DNA of 6,396 nucleotides from an uncultured Collinsella sp. (GCA_902464645.1 CABQKL010000099.1:1-6396), one strand, 5' to 3'. Shown: positions 1 through 6,214, counted from the stretch's first letter. Notes: generated from the letters alone by a model not told the origin. A program made the numbers and translations.

Positions 1-154
1 ATAACACGGCCCCCCTGTCTCAATTAGCTAAGAACAAGCCCATTTTAACGCACCTATGCCCACCGAGCACCGCTACAGTGCGGCGGCTCGGCGGGCGGCA
101 CTCACAATTACAACGCGTTTATTCCCCCGTTGGCGCCCTTTTAACCCCTCGGCG
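1..154. other. Left-edge intergenic region without a gene
   Basis: No convincing coding sequence lies here. The stretch follows the stop codon of the Tat lipoprotein gene and contains one strong imperfect hairpin (58-96), annotated separately. Near the left edge, the minus strand carries TTGAGA at about 19-24, followed by exactly 17 bases before the window ends. It could be the -35 box of a promoter for a gene further left, but the -10 would be outside the window, so this is not annotated as a promoter. Confidence 0.5.
58..96 (-). terminator. Imperfect hairpin after the lipoprotein gene, possible terminator without U-tract
   Basis: The arms pair as GCCC (58-61) with GGGC (93-96), CCGAGC (63-68) with GCTCGG (86-91), and CCGC (70-73) with GCGG (80-83). 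The loop is TACAGT, with small internal mismatches between blocks. That gives about 14 base pairs, mostly G-C, roughly 60 bases past the stop codon of the minus-strand gene. Neither strand has a T-run directly after the stem, so a classical Rho-independent terminator is not shown. It may act as a weak or factor-assisted terminator, or as a 3' end protecting structure. Confidence 0.3.
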
Positions 155-1366
155 CTAAAGAGAGAACAGGCGGGCGGTAACCGTCTCGGGGATTCCTTGG
201 CCATTACGCACCGTGGCATAGGTTAAAAACGTATTCGATTTACCCGCCGTAGCAGGATAATCGCCATACTCCAAGGCTCGGTCGGGCGACAGAAGCGAGC
301 CGTAGGTCTTAGTCGAAGTGTCAATCAAAAAATGCGACGCCTGAACTTTAACCAGGTATTTATTTTTCCTTCCCGCAGCACACGCGAGCGGCTCACGCGA
401 AAGGAAGAGGTACGGCCCGCCCTCGTTACCGATATAGGTGCCCATGTTGCCCAGGCTACCCACACCGCTATACGTCGCCTCAATAGAGAACACGAAGGTG
501 TCACCCATATACACGGCCTCGAAGGGTGACACCGATGAGGGAAGGACCAACTGAGCCCTCTTGGTATTGTTGCCGTCCGTCAGGTCGATCGCCGTCATGC
601 CGTAGTAGACGCCCTCGTCGTTGCGCACACGCGGGGAGATGGTCAAGATGCCGTCACTCACACGCGGGGCGGATGCAAAGCGACCCGTTGACTTCCAAAT
701 GGCCTCGGCCTTTGCCTCATCGAGCGAGCGGCGGTAGCAATACGAGTCATGACTTGTCTTATTGCCGCCTGCAGCAGGCATCTTGTACCAAATGACGGAC
801 GATCCGAACGCCGTAAACAGTGGCGGATCGTAGTCCTTGCCGCCTCGGTCGAGCTCGACTACATCGCCGACAAGCGACGCACCTGCCGTATTTTGCGCAT
901 AGAGCTTCCACGATGCGTTTGCAAAGTTCATTTCGACCCAAGTAAATACGCCATCGCCGGCGCGGACATCGTAAAACGAATACCCTGTACCTTCGACGGG
1001 ATCCTCGATGAGCGTCGTGAGCGAACCGTCGCCCAAGTTGAGCACACCGAGCGTGTTGGCATGCCGCGCCGATGCGGGTGCCATCATCGCGGCAGCGTAG
1101 TCGCCATCGCAGTAGTACAGCAGCGTACCCAGAGGCAATGTCCATGAAGCTGCAGGCTCGAGGTCGATTTCGACGGCCTCGTACTCATCCGTAATCGAGA
1201 CGATTTTTGAGTCATCCTTGATAACCTGCGGCTCGCCAGCGGCATCATCGCTGGTGCCCGTTTTTTTCGAGCAACCGGCAAGCACCGTGGCGGCGCCCGC
1301 GGCGGCCCCACCGAGCACAAAGCCGCGACGCGATATTCCGTTCTTGATGTGATCGACGATACCCAT
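155..1366 (-). CDS. Tat-exported lipoprotein of unknown function
   Basis: This 403-residue protein starts with a twin-arginine signal: SRRGFVLGG at residues 12-20, a small-residue hydrophobic stretch, and the lipobox LAGC with Cys32. It is therefore expected to cross the membrane folded via the Tat pathway and be lipid-anchored on the outer face. The mature part (about 372 residues) is rich in short beta-type segments with repeated Gly/Asp turns and aromatic residues. That is compatible with a beta-propeller of the TolB/WD-like kind, but I recognise no catalytic motif or cofactor site and cannot assign a function. The ATG overlaps the stop codon of the upstream TSCPD gene (TAATG, one base shared). 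Its own Shine-Dalgarno is weak (GAG about 8 bases upstream), so translation probably depends on coupling. Export and lipidation are well supported; the fold is inference. Confidence 0.86.
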   Translation of the reverse strand: MGIVDHIKNGISRRGFVLGGAAAGAATVLAGCSKKTGTSDDAAGEPQVIKDDSKIVSITDEYEAVEIDLEPAASWTLPLGTLLYYCDGDYAAAMMAPASARHANTLGVLNLGDGSLTTLIEDPVEGTGYSFYDVRAGDGVFTWVEMNFANASWKLYAQNTAGASLVGDVVELDRGGKDYDPPLFTAFGSSVIWYKMPAAGGNKTSHDSYCYRRSLDEAKAEAIWKSTGRFASAPRVSDGILTISPRVRNDEGVYYGMTAIDLTDGNNTKRAQLVLPSSVSPFEAVYMGDTFVFSIEATYSGVGSLGNMGTYIGNEGGPYLFLSREPLACAAGRKNKYLVKVQASHFLIDTSTKTYGSLLSPDRALEYGDYPATAGKSNTFLTYATVRNGQGIPETVTARLFSL

Positions 1367-1629
1367 TAGGCAATCTCGGCGCGTGCGGCCTCAATAGCGC
1401 GCGTAAGCTGATCGGCGCAAGAGGTCTTTTTCATACCGCAGGTATTACCCGCGAGAACCTCGATCACGCGGTCGGCGGGAGCGCCTTCGACCAGCCTGGA
1501 GATGGCCTTGAGGTTGCCATCGCAGCCGCCGGTAAACTCGACGCCCAGCACCTTGCTGCCGTCATCGGAAAGATTGAGGTGGATATTGCGAGAGCATACA
1601 CCCTGAGGCTTGTAGTCAAAACTAATCAT
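1366..1629 (-). CDS. TSCPD-domain protein, TIGR03905-like
   Basis: This 87-residue protein matches the small stand-alone TSCPD family (TIGR03905 type), whose role is unknown; a related domain occurs at the C terminus of some B12-dependent ribonucleotide reductases. The name-giving motif appears as TSCAD at residues 69-73, with Ala where Pro is usual. Other recognisable pieces are GVCSRNI (10-16), FTGGCDGN (32-39) and GNTCGMKKTSC (61-71). The four cysteines (12, 36, 64, 71) are candidates for metal binding or redox chemistry; this is inference. There is no signal peptide or membrane segment, so it is cytosolic. The ATG is preceded by AGGGGA about six bases upstream, inside a small hairpin. The stop overlaps the start of the lipoprotein gene, linking the two in translation. 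Length is normal for the family. Confidence 0.9.
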   Translation of the reverse strand: MISFDYKPQGVCSRNIHLNLSDDGSKVLGVEFTGGCDGNLKAISRLVEGAPADRVIEVLAGNTCGMKKTSCADQLTRAIEAARAEIA

Positions 1630-1644
1630 TGAGATCCCCTCTCA
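1630..1644 (-). promoter_or_regulatory. Hairpin presenting the ribosome binding site of the TSCPD gene
   Basis: On the mRNA strand the bases directly before the AUG read UGAGA-GGGGA-UCUCA. The two outer pentamers are perfectly complementary, so the purine-rich Shine-Dalgarno core would sit in a five-base loop, with the stem abutting the start codon. Five base pairs with a five-base loop is only marginally stable. It may be coincidence or a mild translational control element. Confidence 0.35.
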
Positions 1645-1664
1645 GAAAGAAATTTCAGACGTCT

Positions 1665-1693
1665 ATTATCCCCGCCTGGACCGACTTATTATC
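1665..1693 (-). promoter_or_regulatory. Weak candidate promoter(s) for the TSCPD-lipoprotein pair
   Basis: The minus strand carries the -10-like hexamer GATAAT twice, at 1688-1693 and at 1665-1670, with the second about 36 bases before the TSCPD start codon. Neither has a good -35 at 16-18 bases: TTGCGA is present, but 21 bases away from the proximal hexamer. The pair may therefore have its own weak promoter or depend on readthrough from the diguanylate cyclase gene. Confidence 0.22.
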
Positions 1694-1694
1694 G

Positions 1695-1725
1695 CAAGCA
1701 CCGATTCAACATCCTACGATGCTTG
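1695..1725 (-). terminator. Hairpin between cyclase and TSCPD genes, weak terminator or attenuator
   Basis: The arms 1695-1703 and 1717-1725 pair over nine positions (CAAGCATCG with CGGTGCTTG on the minus strand, one G-T wobble), leaving a 13-base loop. It begins about 18 bases after the stop codon of the diguanylate cyclase gene. It is followed by CGATAATAAG rather than a T-run, so efficient intrinsic termination is not expected. It could reduce rather than stop expression of the downstream pair. Confidence 0.3.
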
Positions 1726-1742
1726 GACTAGTGGGAGCAAGA

Positions 1743-3542
1743 TTAGCAGTCCGCACCCTGTACGTGGACCATGCGCTTCTCCCGATACATATTGTGATCG
1801 GCGACGCGATATACATCGGCCAGCGTATTTCCAGCCGTCTCGACGGTCGCCACGCCAATCGATGCGCTGACCGTCAGGGCCTCATCGCTTACCGCGGCAA
1901 GACCGAGACGAAGATCCTGTTCCAGCCCGAGCGCAGACTCGTTGTCAGTATGGGGACAGACCAGCAAAAACTCGTCGCCGCCAACGCGCATCGGCAGGTA
2001 ATCCGCACCAGCCACCCGTCGCAGCACGGACGCCGTCCGTCGCAGCAGTTCATCCCCCATCTCGTGACCATAGATGTCGTTGGTCCGCTTGAGATAATTG
2101 CAGTCCACCATAATCACGCTCACTGGCAAGCCCTCGTTTACCAGGCTATCTCCGCGCGATTCAAGATAGTTGCGGTTGCGAAGCCCCGTCAGTTTATCTT
2201 GGTATGACAGCTCCTCGGCATGCTTGACCATCGATATGTTGTGCGTCGCCACGACGACCGACTCCAACCGGCCTTGCTCATCGCGATGCTGGGGGACAAC
2301 CTGTAGCGAGTACCAAGCACCTCGACAATCTCGCACCTCGGCAGCCAAGTACGGTACGCCCTCCATACGTTCACGAAGCGTACTTATATCTACGAGTCCC
2401 ACAACCGCTTCGCGGCTTTCGGGGCTCACGATATCCCGGCAGACCGTGTCCATAAAGTCATATGCCTCGTTGTGCTCGACAAATATCTTCGCTATCGCCG
2501 GCGACATATTGATTCCCTCGATCTCGAGGGTGTCGAGATGCAAAAGGAAGGTCGAATCGTAGATGGCGCTTATGGCATTGATAATGCCGAGCTGTTTATC
2601 TTTTTCGACCAAATTGCGGTGGTCAACGATATTCCGAGCCAACAGCACCACGACCCAAAACGCAAGGCACACCAAAACGCCGACGGCGACAAATGAAATC
2701 CTGTCAGACATGACCTCAGATTTGGGATATAGCGCAAACAGGCGGTAGTCCTTATATGCCGCACGCACGGCGTACCATTTGTCTCCTCGATATTCGATGG
2801 GCGTCAGGCCGTCGTCTTTCCACTCAACCCCTGCGCTGGTGAGGAGTCGGGCGAGCGACATGTCAGCATCGGCACTGTTGGATGAGACAATCTCCGCATC
2901 CTCCATAACAAGCACCGTGGGGCCCTGATGGAAGGTGCTGTTCGAAAGCACGTCGGCTATGGCATATGAATAGTCGTCCGCCGTATCGGGAACAAATGAG
3001 CGGTATGCCAGGGCAACGCCGTCGCCATACGGAACAGCACAGACGGCAAAAACAACACCACGGCGCTCGACGACAGTTGAGTAGGACACTTTGGAACCTT
3101 GATACATCGATGCGACCGACGAACATGCCAGCTCCTCTCGCCACAACATGAGCGGATCGCGACCATCGATGTCGTAGTGGGCGGCCATATGACCGTCGGC
3201 ATCCATGACCATCAGCCCCGAAAGGTTCTCGGTATGAACAAATTGCTCGATAAGATCGTCGTTGACATCAACGCGATCAGAGGACAGGAACGTCGCAAAC
3301 GATTCGACCGCGGCGAGCAAATCGTGCGTCGTCTCGATTTTTCTCCCCTGTTCGTTGCGGTCATATTTTTCGCAAGCGTTTTCCAAAAACACCATGGTTT
3401 CTTGACCAAACCCAAGCGTTTTTTCGAGGCAGCGATGGGTTCCAACCGCATACAACAGGCCTAATAAGACAGCGCTGACAATAACGCCGACAGCTATGAC
3501 GGTCAGAATCTTTCGACGCAAGCGGTGCTTGTCATTTGTCAT
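1743..3542 (-). CDS. Membrane diguanylate cyclase with Cache-like sensor, PAS-like and GGDEF domains
   Basis: This 599-residue protein is predicted to make cyclic di-GMP from two GTP at the inner face of the membrane. Domain order: transmembrane helix (about 11-33), an extracytoplasmic region of about 245 residues resembling a Cache sensor (GLMVMDADGHMAAHYD near 109-124), a second helix (about 282-303), a PAS-like domain (about 320-437), and GGDEF (about 441-590). The GGDEF domain has DKLTGLRNR (449-457), VDCNYLKRTND, GHEMGDELL and an intact GGDEF at 521-525, so activity is expected. The RxxD inhibitory site that normally lies five residues before GGDEF is absent. No EAL or HD-GYP domain is present. 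The start is ATG at 3542: AAGGAG lies seven bases upstream, it overlaps the preceding gene's stop (ATGA), and it places the first helix at the N terminus. An in-frame extension to 3656 only reads through the upstream gene. The sensed ligand is unknown. Confidence 0.94.
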   Translation of the reverse strand: MTNDKHRLRRKILTVIAVGVIVSAVLLGLLYAVGTHRCLEKTLGFGQETMVFLENACEKYDRNEQGRKIETTHDLLAAVESFATFLSSDRVDVNDDLIEQFVHTENLSGLMVMDADGHMAAHYDIDGRDPLMLWREELACSSVASMYQGSKVSYSTVVERRGVVFAVCAVPYGDGVALAYRSFVPDTADDYSYAIADVLSNSTFHQGPTVLVMEDAEIVSSNSADADMSLARLLTSAGVEWKDDGLTPIEYRGDKWYAVRAAYKDYRLFALYPKSEVMSDRISFVAVGVLVCLAFWVVVLLARNIVDHRNLVEKDKQLGIINAISAIYDSTFLLHLDTLEIEGINMSPAIAKIFVEHNEAYDFMDTVCRDIVSPESREAVVGLVDISTLRERMEGVPYLAAEVRDCRGAWYSLQVVPQHRDEQGRLESVVVATHNISMVKHAEELSYQDKLTGLRNRNYLESRGDSLVNEGLPVSVIMVDCNYLKRTNDIYGHEMGDELLRRTASVLRRVAGADYLPMRVGGDEFLLVCPHTDNESALGLEQDLRLGLAAVSDEALTVSASIGVATVETAGNTLADVYRVADHNMYREKRMVHVQGADC

Positions 3543-4411
3543 GATTCCGCTCCTTGCCCGCCCGTCGTCGCTCCTGCCTTGTAATTGTCCACAATGCGCT
3601 CTATCGTGCCGTCTCGATCCATGTCGAACAGCGCGGTATTGAGGTTTTTGACGCACTCTCCCTCATAGGCAACATCAAATGCAACGCCCAGGTCAACCGT
3701 CATAACGTTGTCGGCAAACACACGATAAACGCCGGGATACTGGGTGACGAGTCGATCAAGCGATTGAACGTCCGCCATCCAACAGTCGACATACCCTTTG
3801 GCGAGGGCGGCTTTGCAGAGTTCGGCAGAACCATACGATTTGATTTGCACGTCCGGCGAGATTTCCAGATCCCCTGCGAGCAATCGGCGTTCGCTCACCG
3901 AGCCCGCAATCACCGCGATGGTCTTGCTTCCATCGAGATGCGCCAAGGACTTGATGCCACTCGTTTTCTTGGCGGCAACCGAGACCGTCACGGTTAAATA
4001 CGGCTCGGTCCAGTAATACTTATCCTCGCGATAACAGGGCGAATAGTCACACCACAGACAATCGATATCACCGTTTTTGAGCAGCCGGTCGCGATCGTTC
4101 CAGTCAATATCGACAAACTGTGGCTTAATCCCCGCACGCTTGCAGGCCTCGCGGGCGATGTCGATATCGATACCGGCGTAATCGCCCGTGGTATCGACAT
4201 ACACATAGGGGTCGTTATCCGTAACGCCGATTTTGAGTACCGGGAGATCTTTGTCGGCTTCATTCGAGGAGGAAGAACTGCTTCGAACGGTATACGTCAG
4301 GGCGGCCACACAGGCGGCAACAAGGAGCATGAGCGTAAACGAGACGATGGCGGCTCGCTTGGTGCGTCCGGGCACGCGCCTCCCTTCATCGAAACAGCAA
4401 TCGGATTTCAT
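3539..4411 (-). CDS. Family-3 (amino-acid type) solute-binding protein, membrane-anchored
   Basis: This protein of up to 290 residues has the type-2 periplasmic binding fold of the SBP_bac_3 family, which usually captures amino acids for ABC importers. Visible family signatures are LKIGVTDNDPYVY (59-71), GIDIDIAREACKRAG (80-94), YREDKYYWTEPY (127-138, with Arg128 at the usual carboxylate-binding position) and WMADVQSL (211-218, Asp214 at the usual amine-binding position). A basic N-region (PGRTKR) and one hydrophobic helix follow, with VAAC at 31-34 as a possible lipobox. Hydrophobic residues continue past the cysteine, so a plain membrane anchor is equally possible. No permease or ATPase gene is adjacent; instead the stop overlaps the start of a diguanylate cyclase (ATGA). 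The start is uncertain. The ATG at 4411 has no clear Shine-Dalgarno, whereas a GTG at 4375 (278 residues) has GGGAGG three bases upstream and gives a more typical signal. A TTG at 4465 falls inside the purB terminator and is rejected. Confidence 0.87.
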   Translation of the reverse strand: MKSDCCFDEGRRVPGRTKRAAIVSFTLMLLVAACVAALTYTVRSSSSSSNEADKDLPVLKIGVTDNDPYVYVDTTGDYAGIDIDIAREACKRAGIKPQFVDIDWNDRDRLLKNGDIDCLWCDYSPCYREDKYYWTEPYLTVTVSVAAKKTSGIKSLAHLDGSKTIAVIAGSVSERRLLAGDLEISPDVQIKSYGSAELCKAALAKGYVDCWMADVQSLDRLVTQYPGVYRVFADNVMTVDLGVAFDVAYEGECVKNLNTALFDMDRDGTIERIVDNYKAGATTGGQGAES

Positions 4412-4440
4412 TGTATACCCGGGGCTGATGCGGCAATAAA
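4412..4440 (-). promoter_or_regulatory. Candidate promoter of the binding protein-cyclase unit
   Basis: On the minus strand TATACA (4412-4417) lies 17 bases downstream of TTTATT (4435-4440), the latter within the T-tract of the purB terminator. The -10 is good and the -35 poor. It is the only promoter-like sequence between the terminator and the binding protein gene. If used, transcription would start near 4405, after the ATG at 4411, and the GTG at 4375 would be the true start. Confidence 0.35.
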
Positions 4441-4470
4441 AAAGCGCCTCACCCAAAATGGGCAAGACGC
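4436..4470 (-). terminator. Intrinsic terminator of purB
   Basis: On the minus strand GCGTCTTGCCCA pairs with TGGGTGAGGCGC over 12 positions (three G-T wobbles) with a TTT loop, followed at once by TTTTTTATT. It begins about 44 bases after the purB stop codon and separates purB from the binding protein-cyclase unit. This is a canonical Rho-independent terminator for the minus strand. Confidence 0.93.
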
Positions 4471-4513
4471 CAAAGGTTGAAATGCATCCGCAAGCGGTCG
4501 AATTAGGTTAACC

Positions 4514-5860
4514 CTACTCGAAGTTCAGCTGCTCCAGGCGGTCGAAGACCGTATCGATGCGGGTGAGGAAGTCCCACGGATCAAAGATCTCATCGAGCTT
4601 CTCCTGGCTGACGGTGCAGCGCGGATCGGCCTCGAGACGCTCCTTGAAGGTGGGGCCAGAAACACAATCCTGCACCTCATGCCAGGTGGCCATGGCGTTT
4701 TCCTGCACGATAGCGTAGGCGTCCTCGCGGGTGATGCCCGTATCGACGAGGGCCAGCAGGACCTTGGAGGAGAAGATGAGGCCACGGGTCTTGTTGAGAT
4801 TGGCCATCATGCGGGCCGGATACAGCTGCAGGCCGTCGATGACACGGATGAGGCACTGGAACATGTGGTCGAGTGCGATGAAGCTATCGGCCTGGGCGAC
4901 GCGCTCGGCGGAGGAGTGCGAAATATCGCGCTCGTGCCACAGGGCGACGTTGTCGAAGGCGACCTGGGCGTTGGACTTCACGACGCGCGACAGGCCGCAG
5001 ACCTTCTCCATGGTGATCGGGTTGCGCTTGTGCGGCATGGCGGAGCTGCCCTTTTGACCCTTGCGGAACGGCTCCTCGGCCTCGAGCGTATCGGTCTTCT
5101 GCAGGTTGCGGACCTCGGTCGCGATGCGCTCGCAGGTGGCCGCTGTAGTGGCAAGCACGCCGGCAAGGTAGGCGTGGTGATCGCGGCTGATGACCTGCGT
5201 GGACAGCGGGTCGTGAACCAGGCCCAGGTGCTCACAGACATACTCCTCGACAAACGGCTCGATGGAGCTGTACGTGCCGACAGCACCCGAGATGGCACCG
5301 AAGGCAACATTCTTACGGGCATCCTCAAGACGGTCCAGATCGCGCTTGAGCTCCCAGGCCCAAGAGCCAAACTTCATGCCGAAGGTCATCGGCTCGGCGT
5401 GGATGCCATGAGTACGGCCGGCACAGAGCGTGTTGCGCTCCTCGAAGGCACGACGCTTGCAGATCTCGCCGAGCTTCTTGACGTCCTCGATAATCAGGTC
5501 ACAGGCCTGGGTGAGCTGGTAGCACAGAGCCGTATCACCCAGGTCGGAGCTGGTCATGCCGTAGTGAACCCAGCGGCTGGGCTTGGGGTCACCCTCGGGA
5601 ACATCGGCGTCGATGTACTCCTTCATGTTGGTCAGGAAGGCGATGACATCGTGGCGCGTGACCTCCTCGATCTCGTCAACCTTCGCCTTCTCAAAGTTGG
5701 CATGGTCGCGAATCCACTGGGCCTCTTCTTTGGAAATACCGATCTTGCCGAGCTCCGCCTGAGCCTCGCAGGCCAGGACCTCAATCTCCTGCCAAATGGC
5801 GTACTTGTTCTCGAGGGAGAAGATGTGTCCCATCTCCGGGCGGGTATAGCGATCGATCAT
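4514..5860 (-). CDS. purB: Adenylosuccinate lyase
   Basis: This cytosolic homotetrameric enzyme of the fumarase/aspartase superfamily acts twice in purine synthesis: SAICAR to AICAR plus fumarate, and adenylosuccinate to AMP plus fumarate. The 448-residue protein has the superfamily signature GSSAMPHKRNP at 271-281, including the mobile-loop catalytic serine. It also has HYGMTSSD at 99-106 (substrate-binding TSSD block) and GRTHGIHAEP at 148-157, where His151 corresponds to the general-acid histidine. The length is normal for the bacterial enzyme and nothing is missing. The ATG at 5860 is chosen because AAAGGAG lies five bases upstream and the protein then starts MIDRYTRPEM as in relatives; a 22-residue upstream extension has no such support. 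It appears monocistronic, with no other purine gene adjacent and a strong terminator behind it. No purine riboswitch is evident in the short leader. Confidence 0.98.
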   Translation of the reverse strand: MIDRYTRPEMGHIFSLENKYAIWQEIEVLACEAQAELGKIGISKEEAQWIRDHANFEKAKVDEIEEVTRHDVIAFLTNMKEYIDADVPEGDPKPSRWVHYGMTSSDLGDTALCYQLTQACDLIIEDVKKLGEICKRRAFEERNTLCAGRTHGIHAEPMTFGMKFGSWAWELKRDLDRLEDARKNVAFGAISGAVGTYSSIEPFVEEYVCEHLGLVHDPLSTQVISRDHHAYLAGVLATTAATCERIATEVRNLQKTDTLEAEEPFRKGQKGSSAMPHKRNPITMEKVCGLSRVVKSNAQVAFDNVALWHERDISHSSAERVAQADSFIALDHMFQCLIRVIDGLQLYPARMMANLNKTRGLIFSSKVLLALVDTGITREDAYAIVQENAMATWHEVQDCVSGPTFKERLEADPRCTVSQEKLDEIFDPWDFLTRIDTVFDRLEQLNFE

Positions 5861-5904
5861 AGCGGCTCCTTTTTGGTTATTGGCACGTTGGTCGTAACTC
5901 AACC

Positions 5905-5910
5905 ATTGTA
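5905..5910 (-). promoter_or_regulatory. Candidate -10 box of the purB promoter
   Basis: TACAAT on the minus strand matches the sigma-70 -10 consensus at five of six positions. It lies about 45 bases before the purB start codon, which would leave a leader of roughly 40 nt. No convincing -35 is found 16-18 bases upstream. The position fits, but the call rests on one hexamer. Confidence 0.35.
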
Positions 5911-5973
5911 CCGTGCGCAGGTGCAAGAATGGGCAGTAGGCATTAACCTAACATTTTGCCGCAAGAGCGGTCA

Positions 5974-6076
5974 TGGGGACGTCTGCGCATTTGCTTCGCA
6001 AATCCGCACCAGCCGCGGTCGCCGGACCCGGTCCGCGCGCATGCACGGGCAAAGCGGGTTGGACCCGACGTCCCCA
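5974..6076. repeat. 103-base unit bounded by 10-base inverted repeats
   Basis: TGGGGACGTC at 5974-5983 is the exact reverse complement of GACGTCCCCA at 6067-6076. Inside are the palindrome ATTTGC-TTC-GCAAAT and the near-palindrome CGGACC-C-GGTCCG. The arrangement resembles a miniature inverted-repeat element or a long structured intergenic repeat. No clear target-site duplication is seen. Confidence 0.45.
5976..6010 (+). repeat. Palindromic intergenic repeat, copy 1
   Basis: This 35-base unit begins GGGACGTC and contains the 15-base palindrome ATTTGCTTCGCAAAT at 5989-6003. It matches copy 2 (6107-6141) at 33 of 35 positions, with differences only at the 9th and 13th bases (T/C and C/T). Similarity ends sharply after CCGCACC. 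Confidence 0.85.
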
Positions 6077-6093
6077 AGGTCCCCCGTGCCCGG

Positions 6094-6111
6094 TGGAGCG
6101 GGCAACGGGAC
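6094..6111 (-). repeat. 18-base direct copy of the tRNA-Gly 3' end
   Basis: TGGAGCGGGCAACGGGAC here is identical to 6286-6303, which is the CCA end, discriminator, 3' acceptor strand and part of the T-stem of the tRNA-Gly gene. Orientation is the same and the spacing is 192 bases. The match stops at both ends by mismatch. The placement resembles an attachment-site duplication such as tRNA-targeting integrases leave, but no integrase gene is present and the enclosed segment is tiny. Confidence 0.7.
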
Positions 6112-6141
6112 GTCCGCGTATTTGCTTCGCAAATCCGCACC
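6107..6141 (+). repeat. Palindromic intergenic repeat, copy 2
   Basis: This is the second copy of the 35-base unit, with its palindrome at 6120-6134. Its first five bases (GGGAC) are also the last five of the 18-base tRNA-end copy, so the two repeats are fused at a shared junction. Confidence 0.85.
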
Positions 6142-6180
6142 GGCTTCAGGCACCTGTCGGCGCCTTCGCCTGCTCGCTAC

Positions 6181-6195
6181 AAACGCTTCGCGTTT
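6181..6195. repeat. Related hairpin with GCTTCGC core
   Basis: AAACGC-TTC-GCGTTT is a perfect 6-base-pair palindrome with the same TTC centre as the palindromes at 5989-6003 and 6120-6134. The stem sequence differs and its flanks do not match the 35-base units, so it is a diverged or convergent relative. Confidence 0.5.
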
Positions 6196-6214
6196 GCTTT
6201 ACGCTCGCACCCTG

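Noticed and set aside
17..24. TTGAGA on the minus strand as a -35 box for a gene left of the window
   Set aside because: The matching -10 would be outside the sequence, so the promoter cannot be supported.
1629..2207. Plus-strand open frame of 192 codons opposite the 3' end of the cyclase gene
   Set aside because: It is the mirror of the well-supported GGDEF domain in a GC-rich genome, and its product resembles no family.
3543..3656. 38-residue N-terminal extension of the diguanylate cyclase
   Set aside because: It lies wholly inside the upstream binding protein gene in another frame, whereas the ATG at 3542 has AAGGAG at proper spacing and starts just before the first membrane helix.
5861..5926. 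22-residue N-terminal extension of PurB
   Set aside because: The internal ATG has a strong Shine-Dalgarno and the known PurB N terminus; the extension covers the leader and the -10 candidate.
5861..5975. Purine riboswitch or PurR-type operator ahead of purB
   Set aside because: The leader after the candidate -10 is only about 40 bases and shows no aptamer-like three-way junction or recognisable operator.
5976..6195. CRISPR array
   Set aside because: Only two full repeat copies exist, 131 bases apart, with no regular spacers and no cas gene.
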